From the NCBI GenBank assembly GCA_030447945.1, contig JAUJNV010000063.1, forward strand, positions 1 to 26,044: 26,044 nt of DNA, in the 5' to 3' direction. Below are positions 15,913 through 22,790 of the stretch, piece by piece. Both the position numbers and the translations under genes were made by a program. Position 1 is the first letter of the stretch; each line of letters starts with the position of its first letter. Source of the stretch: Fimbriimonas sp. (GTDB taxonomy: Bacteria; Armatimonadota; Fimbriimonadia; Fimbriimonadales; Fimbriimonadaceae). The notes beneath the pieces were generated by a model, which was not told the DNA's origin, searched no databases, and saw nothing but the letters and a program-made list of their open reading frames with translations.

Positions 15913-18032
15913 CCACAACGCCTACGCCGTGGACGTCGAGCGCCCTGGCGTCGCTCCGCCGCGATCCGCGCGCTCGGCCTGTTGTTGCTCGGTGGCCGGG
16001 ATCGGACTCGCTTTCGTCGTGGCGCGCCGGTGGTCGCCTCCCCCGACGGCGACGCGACCCTCCGGGAATTTGATCAGCACGAACACCATCGTCATCCCCC
16101 CATGCGCGCGTCGGACGGCGAAAGCTACGGAATCCTCGGGCTGAAGACCCCGCATGAGCGGCGCGGTGCGGTGACCCTCCGCGAATATGAACGCCAAGGG
16201 ACCTTGGAGTCGAACACTTTTCTCCTGCGGGAGGACGGCACGCCCCGTCCAACGAGGCTCCTCTCGCCCATCGCCCCGCGACCTCACCCGGGGACGCTGG
16301 GAAGCCCGCAGCGTGAGCCAAGGGGGAGCGGGAGTCGTCGTCACGCTTGCATTGGCGGCCCTGGAACGGTGAGGAGCGGGGGCCGATCTGGCACCTCCAA
16401 GCGGGGGTCGGCGTGGTCGACACGCAGTGGATCGCTGGGCAAGCGGCGGCTCCTGCTCTCGTGCACGCAGGACGCGTTTACGTCGTGGGAGAGGACGGCC
16501 CAGCGGCGACAACTCCGAAAGCACCCTTTCGGGTGCTCGGCGACCGGGGCAGGGACGGCGAACTCGTGGCGTTCGACGCGGGCAGCACGACCGGGGGACG
16601 CCGCTCGCTCGAACGGCCGGCCTTACGGGGGCGCGCCGCTGGCGCCAGCGACCGGCTCTCACCTCTTCGTCGCGGGCGACAACGAGGACGGATGGGGAAG
16701 GTGACCACAACGCCTCGTGGAGATCGAGCTCCTCTGGCGGACCCTCGGCGCGCCGGTGGTCGCCTCCCCGTGGCCGCCGGGATTGATCGTCGGTCGGGCC
16801 ACGGTCTCGACGCCGGTGGCGATATGAGGAGATGGACGGCCCTGTCGTTCCGCGGACGGCGACGCGGTAATCGCGGGCGGCGGAGCCCTCTGCGCATTGG
16901 GGGCGCGGACAGCAAGTCGAAGGTCGTGCGCCGGCTGGGCCTGCCCATCGCGGGGGCGGCCACTCTCGACCGCAAGACCGGCCAGGGATGCTCGAAACGG
17001 GTCGGCCAGGATCCCCTGGCGGGCGAGCCCCCGCCTCTATTCACCCCGGTTCCCTATCAGGGCGGCGTTCTCCTGATCGACTCGTCGGGCACGGTGGCGC
17101 ACTTCGGCGAGCGCTTGGCGAAGTGGACGGCTCGTCGGCACTCGGCCCTGGCGGCGTCACCGCCGATCCCGTCGTCGCGGGAGGCACGCTGCTCGCATCC
17201 CGGCGTGGCGTGCTGGAAGTTTTGGACCTCTCCACAGGAAAGGCGACCTGGGGCGTCGCCACCGGCACCATTCTGCGGCCTCCGGCGGTGGCGGGGCTCG
17301 ACGGTGGTGCGGGCGAGCCTCTCGGAGAAAGGGACGGCCACGCTTCAGGCCGTGAGCCTCTCCGGCGGCAAGCCGCTCTGGAAAAAAGATCTCGGCCCGG
17401 CCCCGTTCAACGGCGGCGTCGCCGTGCGGGGCGGCACAGTTTGGTCCAAACGTGCCCCCGGCGGCGTTCGACCTTAGAACGGGAAGGGGAGCTTTGGCGG
17501 GCGAAGGGGCCCGAAGTGAGTGCGGGCGGCCCTGCCCCGAGCGCCGACGGCACGACGCTCTTCGCGGGACTTATCGATCAGGCAAAGAACGCGGTCTCGG
17601 TCGCGGCCCTCGATGCCGCGACGGGCCGCGAGCGCTGGCGCGTGAAGGTGCCGGAGGACGTCTTCTCCCCGATGGAGCCGCTTTGGGCGGAAGGCGACAC
17701 GCTTGTCGTGCCGCTCATCTCCGGCGGAATCTTGGGGCTGGACGCCAAAACCGGCAAGATCTCTCTGGCAGCACACGCCGAAGCCGCGCTGGGGCCCAGA
17801 TCACCGTCGGCCGGGGCCGCGTCTGGACGGTTCACGAGAACGGGCATCTGCGCGCGCTCGACGTCCGCACGGGCGCGCTCGCCGCGCAGTGGACCGACCT
17901 CACCCTCAGCATCGGGGGGCTCACTCCGCGCGCGACGCGGCCTGGGCTCGTCGGAGACTCCGTCATCGCCCCGCTCGCGATGGCGGCCTTCAGCCTGCGC
18001 CCCCCGCCCCGGCATCGGGGGCGAAGCAGTGA
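15913..18032 (+). CDS. Membrane-anchored PQQ-like beta-propeller repeat protein (multiply frameshifted)
   Basis: The first 170 bases duplicate the A-copy N-terminus (anchor helix GLLLLV..GIGLAFVV). The remainder, in shifting frames, shows the propeller repeat pattern of a strand, then D-x-x-TG-x-x-x-W: AGAATLDRKTG (about 16960), GTVAHFGERLGEVDG (about 17090), VLEVLDLSTGKATW (about 17215), LQAVSLSGGKPLWKKDLG (about 17345), FDLRTGRGAL (about 17470), VAALDAATGRERWRVKVPED (about 17600), GGILGLDAKTGKI (about 17725), LRALDVRTGALAAQW (about 17850). At least eight such units fit an eight-bladed propeller of about 700 residues on the outer face of the membrane. Such proteins can be sensors, scaffolds or quinoprotein-like enzymes; no metal or PQQ ligands can be judged here. 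It is followed by two membrane-protein genes in the same direction. Confidence 0.72.
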
Positions 18033-18152
18033 TCCCGGACGGATCGAAGCGGCTGCGCCCCAAGGGGGGCACTCGCCGGCGCCTTCGGTTTCGTTGGGGA
18101 CGCGGGCAAGGGCGCGGTGCGCGACCTCGTCTGGTCCGAGCTTCAGGGCGGC

Positions 18153-19450
18153 ATGATGCGCCTGCGGGGCCTCGACCGCTCGACGCGCGTGCTCGTGCGT
18201 CTGGTGTTCACGCTGCTTGCGCTCGTGGTGCTGGCCATGCTGTTCGGCGACGTCTGGCGCGGCGCGTCTCCCCTCGAACCGATCTGGTCCAGCGCCGCCG
18301 CGGGGCGCGGGGCGCTGCTTCCCCCGGTCGCTCCTCCCCGCGACCCTGTTCCTCTTGAGCGTCGCCTGGAGCCTCGTGCTCGCCGGCGCTCCACAGCCAT
18401 CCCCTCCTCCGCGGGGGCATCCTCCTCGTCTACGCGGCGGCCGTTTCGCCGTGGGCCCGCGCTGGGCGCGAACGAGGCGGGGAGACCGGATGCGGCAACT
18501 GCCTTCCTGGCTGCCCTCTTGGCCGTCGTGGTCTGTTCCTCACTGCCCCTACGGCGGACCCGCCCCGTCGTCAGAGTGGGCGCTCCTCCTGGCCCCGACG
18601 ACCCTTACGCTCGCGCTTGCGCAGGCGCGGATCGTCGAGTCCTGGCGCGAGTCGGGGATCGGGCTGGTGTTCGCCAACACGACGCTCGATGAGCATCACG
18701 ACCCTGCTCATCTCCCCGTTGCTCCTCCTGCTGGGGCTGGATATCGCAGACTTTACGCAGCGGGCGAGCCGGTGGACGGGGAGCCTCGTCCAGGAGCGGC
18801 TGCCTCTCTGGGGCGCCGGGCTCACCTTCGCCCTCTTCTTCGCGGGCGCGCCTTCCACGTTGGAGCGGAGGCCTTGGAGCGCGTGGGGCGGAGCATGGAC
18901 GGAGGCGAAGCCTCGCGGTACGCCGGGGCGCTCGGGGAGCTGCTGCTCGTCGGCTTGGTCGGGGCCGCGGTGGTGCTTCTCGGTCGGCGCGCGCGGCACG
19001 ACAAGCCGACGGTAGACGACAGCGCCGAGGCCGCCGAGGAACGGGGCCGTGGCTCGTTTTCGTCCCTCCTTCCCCACCGCCGTTGCAGGCGTGGGATCCT
19101 TCTTGCGGCGATGACGGCTCAGGTCGCCTCACCCGGCCACTGGGGAAATGGGCTCAGCGCCGCCTTCGGCTCCGCGGGCAACTGGCTTCTCCAGAGCAAC
19201 ACGGCGTGGCGGCTGATCGTCGCCGGCCTCGCGCTGGTCGCGGCGGTTCCACTCGCCCTGCTTGCGCGCGGGGGTTGGCCCTGTACGCGGGCATCTTCGG
19301 CGCGATGGAGAGTTGGCACTTCGCCACCCCCCCCCCCCCCCCGCCTGAGCGGCCCTCGGCGCACTTGGGAGCTACGGGAGCGAGGTGCTGGACGTGCTCG
19401 TCGCCCTCCTCGGTCTCGGCACCCTCGCATGGCTCGCGCGGGGGACGGAT
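18153..19450 (+). CDS. Polytopic membrane protein of unknown function (multiply frameshifted)
   Basis: Across three frames about ten hydrophobic helices can be joined: RLVFTLLALVVLAMLFG (about 18200), PATLFLLSVAWSLVLAG (about 18340), LLLAPTTLTLALAQ (about 18590), TTLLISPLLLLLGLDIADF (about 18700), LPLWGAGLTFALFFAGA (about 18800), ELLLVGLVGAAVVLLGRRA (about 18940), a segment with FLLAAMTAQV (about 19100), WRLIVAGLALVAAVPLALLARG (about 19210) and EVLDVLVALLGLGTLAWLARG (about 19385). It resembles a permease-like protein, but I recognise no family. ATG 18153 is nominal: the same frame is open upstream to about 18070 (GAFGFVGDAGKGAVRDLVW), so the true start may be earlier. A C16 run lies inside. 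Probably co-transcribed with the propeller gene. Confidence 0.6.
19327..19342. repeat. Homopolymer of 16 C inside the membrane-protein gene
   Basis: Sixteen consecutive C residues, coding for a proline run in the apparent frame. Either a length-variable tract or a base-calling artefact; the frame changes on either side of it. Confidence 0.8.
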
Positions 19451-19829
19451 GAACGGCCAGACCATCGGGGCTCTGTTGTTCCTGCTGATCCTCACCGCAC
19501 TCTTGCGACAGCGCGACTTCATCGAGAATCCGTTCACACCGTTTCTTGGATTCGCCGGGATCGCATTCGTCGCGTTCTCCCTCATCTGGGACTTGGTCAC
19601 GCGCGGCTCGTGGGCGGAGGAGAGCCGCTCCCTGCCACGGGTCAGCCGCATTTTCCTGTATCTGGGCTACGTCCTCTTCGCCGCCACGATGCTGAACTGG
19701 GCCCTCGCCACCCACGACCTCCAGGCCATCGGCCAGATGACCGGCGGCGGCGCCCTCGCCGGCTTCGACCGCTTCGGCATGCCGATGATCTACGCCGTGT
19801 TCCTGCTCACGCCGATCGGTGATGGGTGA
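19449..19829 (+). CDS. Small membrane protein of unknown function
   Basis: 126 residues, intact. Helices are at about residues 4-20 (TIGALLFLLILTALLRQ), 31-50 (PFLGFAGIAFVAFSLIWDL), 68-88 (IFLYLGYVLFAATMLNWAL) and 108-120 (MPMIYAVFLLTPI). A basic/acidic loop follows the second. The ATG lies at the end of the preceding membrane-protein gene (ARG-x-ATGA context), so coupling is likely. The last three residues and the stop come from the adjoining heptamer repeat. No family recognised. Confidence 0.75.
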   Translation: MNGQTIGALLFLLILTALLRQRDFIENPFTPFLGFAGIAFVAFSLIWDLVTRGSWAEESRSLPRVSRIFLYLGYVLFAATMLNWALATHDLQAIGQMTGGGALAGFDRFGMPMIYAVFLLTPIGDG

Positions 19830-19888
19830 TTTGTGATGGCTGATGGCTGAGAGATCCGGATCACCCATCAGCCATCAGCCATCAGCCA
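19818..19888. repeat. Heptamer inverted repeat (TGATGGC units), convergent gap
   Basis: Left arm 19818-19850 and right arm 19861-19888 (ATCAGCC three times) enclose a 10-nt loop centred on AGATCCGGAT. Both neighbouring genes take their stop codon from the repeat (TGA at 19827-19829 on plus and 19884-19882 on minus). It could work as a bidirectional hairpin terminator, though no T-tract is present. Confidence 0.85.
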
Positions 19889-20486
19889 CCCCGCGCCGCC
19901 TCGACGTCGGCGCGGGTGAGCTCGTGGCCGGCGCGCATGATTTGGTGGTCGATCTTTGCGCCGTTGTCGCGGAGGATGGTGGCGAGGCGGGTGGCGTTTT
20001 CGAGGGGGAGGATGGGGTCGCGCTCGCCCGACAGGAGCAGCACCGGCAGGCCGCGCAGCTCGACCGGCGCCTCCGGCTCGAAGGGCACCATCGCCCGCAG
20101 GAGCACAGCGCCCGTTGCAGATAGGGGCGGCGCAGGAGGAGGCTTGCGGCGATGTTCGCGCCGTTGGAGTAGCCCACGGCAAAGACGCGCTTCATCCCGT
20201 CGGGCAGGTGCTCCCGCGAGGCGGCGTCCACGAACCGGCCGAGGTGCTCTGTCCTGAACCGTAGGTCCTCCTCGCCGAACACTCCCTCGGCGAGGCGGCG
20301 GAAGAAGCGGTTCGCACTCCCCTCCTTGACTTGCCCCCGCGGAGACAGGGACCGCCGCGCCGGGCGCGAGGACGTGGGCGAGGTCCACCAGGTCGTTCTC
20401 GTCGCCCCCCGTCCCGTGGAGAGTTTCCCCTCCGCCGGGTCGGTTGCCGGAATCCAGCGGTAGACGTGTCCTTCGAGCTCAGGCAC
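19882..20486 (-). CDS. Alpha/beta hydrolase, phospholipase/carboxylesterase type (MhqD-like), frameshifted
   Basis: A GTG start at 20486 overlaps the VOC stop by 8 nt. Combining frames gives [13 protein letters not shown], then LHGTGGDENDLVDLAHVLAPGAAV (oxyanion region HGTGGDE), GSANRFFRRLAEGVFGEEDLRFRTEHLGRFVDAA, the nucleophile elbow GYSNGANIA, the Asp motif LSGERDPILP and the His motif AGHELTRADVEAA. All three triad residues are present. The length is about 200 residues, normal for the family. In Bacillus, MhqD-type hydrolases and MhqO-type dioxygenases are co-regulated in hydroquinone detoxification, and the same pairing is seen here. Frame breaks at about 20435, 20345 and 20120 look like 1-base errors. 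Substrate unproven. Confidence 0.82.
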
Positions 20487-21465
20487 GCGGCACCTCGGAG
20501 GAGAAGAGCGGGGGCAGGCGGAGCTTCGGCAGGGCGCGCTCGATCTCGGCGCGGTCGGGGGGCGAACTGCATCGGAAGCCTCAGGCCGCTGCCCAGCAGC
20601 TCGATCGGCTCGTCCACCGTGAATCCTGGCGGGTCCGTGGCGATTTCGAAGAGCGCGTCGCCCGGCTCGCGGAAGTAAATGGAGTGGAAGTAGGTCCGAT
20701 CCTTCACGGGGCTTACGTCCAAGCCCTGCTCCATCAGCCTCTGCTGGAAGAGCGCCTGATCGGCGTCGCTCGCCACCCGCAGCGCGACGTGGTGGATCGT
20801 GCCCGCGCCGCCCGAGGCGGGACTCCTCGGCGATGGCGATCCTTACGAAGTCCCGTCCACCCCGAAGCCGTACGCCGCCTCGCCCACCGGGACGAGGCCG
20901 AGCCCTCAGAGATAAGGCGCCGGGAGGAGATCGACGCGGTCGCAGGGTGACGGAGTGCACGCCGGAGATCGCATGCTCCGGCCCCACGGGTCGTCGGGCC
21001 ATCCCGCTGCCCGCTCGCACGGCGACTCGACGAGGAGCAGGCTCATCCCGTCGGGGTCGCGCAGGACGAGGGTGCCTCCGACGTTGCCTGGCACGCCGAG
21101 GAGCGCGAGGTCGATCCAGTCGGGCGCCTGGTTCTCGCATCGACGAACTTCGACGTTTGCGCCCGTCAGCTTCCGCTCCCAGAAGGGGAGCGAACCCGGC
21201 GGCACCGCGAGAGCTACCGGCCCGAACGCGCCGTTCCCGGGCCGCCCGCGCCGGGCCCCGGGGGAGGGAAGAAGAAGGTGAGGATCGTCCCCGGCGTGCC
21301 CGCGCCGTCGCCGTAATAGAGGTGGTACGCGCCCGGATCGTCGAAGTTGACCGTGAGCTTCACGAGCCGAAGCCCGAGCACGCCCGCGTAGAAGTCCAGG
21401 TTCTCCTGCGCATCCCCGCAGATCGCCGTCAAGTGGTGGATCCCCAAAACCTGGCCGCCCGTCAT
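20479..21465 (-). CDS. Ring-cleaving dioxygenase-like VOC (glyoxalase-fold) protein, MhqO-like, frameshifted
   Basis: The start ATG is at 21465, 8 bp after the aminotransferase stop. The first domain is [56 protein letters not shown], with His10/His11 as the first metal-ligand position. A frame change near 21230 leads to [17 protein letters not shown] and [15 protein letters not shown]. The second half starts at about 20950 (SGVHSVTLR) and continues in another frame with [51 protein letters not shown], whose LFEIATD Glu is the usual last metal ligand. It ends [14 protein letters not shown]. The full protein is about 320 residues of two paired VOC domains. The family opens aromatic rings or detoxifies quinones; the actual substrate is unknown. 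Confidence 0.82.
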
Positions 21466-21473
21466 GTCCTAGA

Positions 21474-22568
21474 TTAGCCGGAAGCGGCCAGGACGTCCCG
21501 AACAGGCGCAAGACGCGGCGGTTCGTCGCGGCATCCTTGACCGCGACCCGCACTGCTCGATCCCCCAGCACGCGGGAAGTGCGGAGGCGTCGCGCGAAGC
21601 AGCCCCGCTGGGCTACGAGCCCGACGAAGGTTGCCGCATCCGGGGCACCCGGCGGCAGGAAAGCCAGCACCCAGTTCGCCAACCCTTCCACCGTCTCCAG
21701 GCCAAGCCATTCCAGATCGCGGCAAAGCTCCGCCCTTACACATGGGTCTCCCGATAGCGGGCGGCGTAATACTCCAGGCTGGCCAGCGCCGCTGCCGCGG
21801 CAAGCTGGGCGGGCAGGCCTCACGATCAAGGCGGGGTCGCCTCGCGCAGGGCGCCGGCGATCAGGCGGAGCCGCCGCGTAGGCGACGTAGCCCGCTCAGC
21901 GCCAAAGTCTTCGAGAGCGAGCGCAGGACGATCAGACTCCCCTTCGCGACGTCGCGCTCCAAGGTCTGCGATGGGTCGGCGTACTCCAGGTACGCCTCGT
22001 CCACCCAAACCAGGGTCCGCTCCCGTGCGGCCTGAAGAAGTTCGAGCATCGCGTCGCGGGGAATCAAGCCGCCGGTGGGGTTGTTCTTTGATTAACGAGC
22101 ACGAGGGCGTCGTAGCATTGCCCAGAGCCGCCATCAGGCGTTTCGGTGCGATCTGCCAGCCCTCGTCGCGCCGCAAAGGAGAGTCTCCACCACAGCACGC
22201 GAGCCCGCGCAGGACGTGCGGGTACTCGCTGTACGTGGATCCGTCACGAGCACCCGCGAGCCCGGCTTCAGCAGACGAGGGAGCGCGCGGAAGAGGATGT
22301 CGGACGAGCCCGCGCCGACGACCAGCGACTCCGGCGGCACCCCGCGCGTCCTCGCAATGGCCTGCGTCAAGAGCCGGCAGTCGGCGGGCGGCGAGGATTC
22401 TCGCCATGATTTCGGGAGCCTGACCCAGGGCAGCGACGGCTTTCGGGGCCGGATCGAACCAGGCGTCCAGCACATCCGCGTCGATGACACCGTCCGGCAG
22501 CCTCCCCTCCCGCACCAGGTCCCCACGCAGCCCCGCCGGAACGCCGAGGCCGTGCACGCTTTGCTCAT
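21474..22568 (-). CDS. PLP-dependent class I/II aminotransferase, HisC-like, frameshifted
   Basis: The ATG at 22568 follows GAGGGC. Assembled pieces: HGLGVPAGLRGDLVREGRLPDGVIDADVLDAWFDPAPKAV (N-terminal substrate loop, in which the usual NENPFGPSP is replaced by DAWFDPAP), ARTRGVPPESLVVGAGSSDILFRALPRLLKPGSRVLVTDPTYSEYPHV, LVNPNNPTGG-like codons near 22070, LVWVDEAYLEYADP (Asp pairing with PLP), and LIVLRSLSKTLALSGLRVAY with the SLSK Schiff-base lysine. It ends RVAVKDAATNRRVLRLF.DVLAASG. About 360 residues, typical for the histidinol-phosphate aminotransferase group. No other histidine genes are nearby, and its neighbour is the MhqO-like gene, so its amino-acid substrate is open. At least four frame breaks. 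Confidence 0.8.
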
Positions 22569-22620
22569 GCCCTCATCATGCGACTGCGGCAGAAAGGCGA
22601 GGGATGAATAACCTGGGCCT

Positions 22621-22790
22621 GCGGGGTTTCGTTGGTCGTTGGTCCTGGATGGTGACCCGTGGACCGTGGGGAAGCATGGCCGCCGCGGTTGGCAGCGCCT
22701 CGTGCTCTTGTTCCACGTCCACGGGGTCACCATCCACGACCAACGACCAACGACCAACGACCAACGATCAGCGACTCCACGAAACCCGCG
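22621..22790. repeat. Heptamer inverted repeat (CGACCAA units) between polA and the aminotransferase gene
   Basis: The outer ends GCGGGGTTTCG and CGAAACCCGC pair. The left arm has CGTTGGT twice and then a run matching GGATGGTGACCCGTGGACCGTGGG; the right arm has the complementary CCACGGGGTCACCATCC and then CGACCAA four times. Loop at about 22672-22712. It begins one base after the polA stop. Both neighbours read leftward, so it sits between polA's end and the next gene's start. Confidence 0.85.

Noticed and set aside
19818..19888. Rho-independent terminator
   Set aside because: A strong hairpin between convergent genes, but without a T-tract on either strand; listed as a repeat with possible terminator activity.
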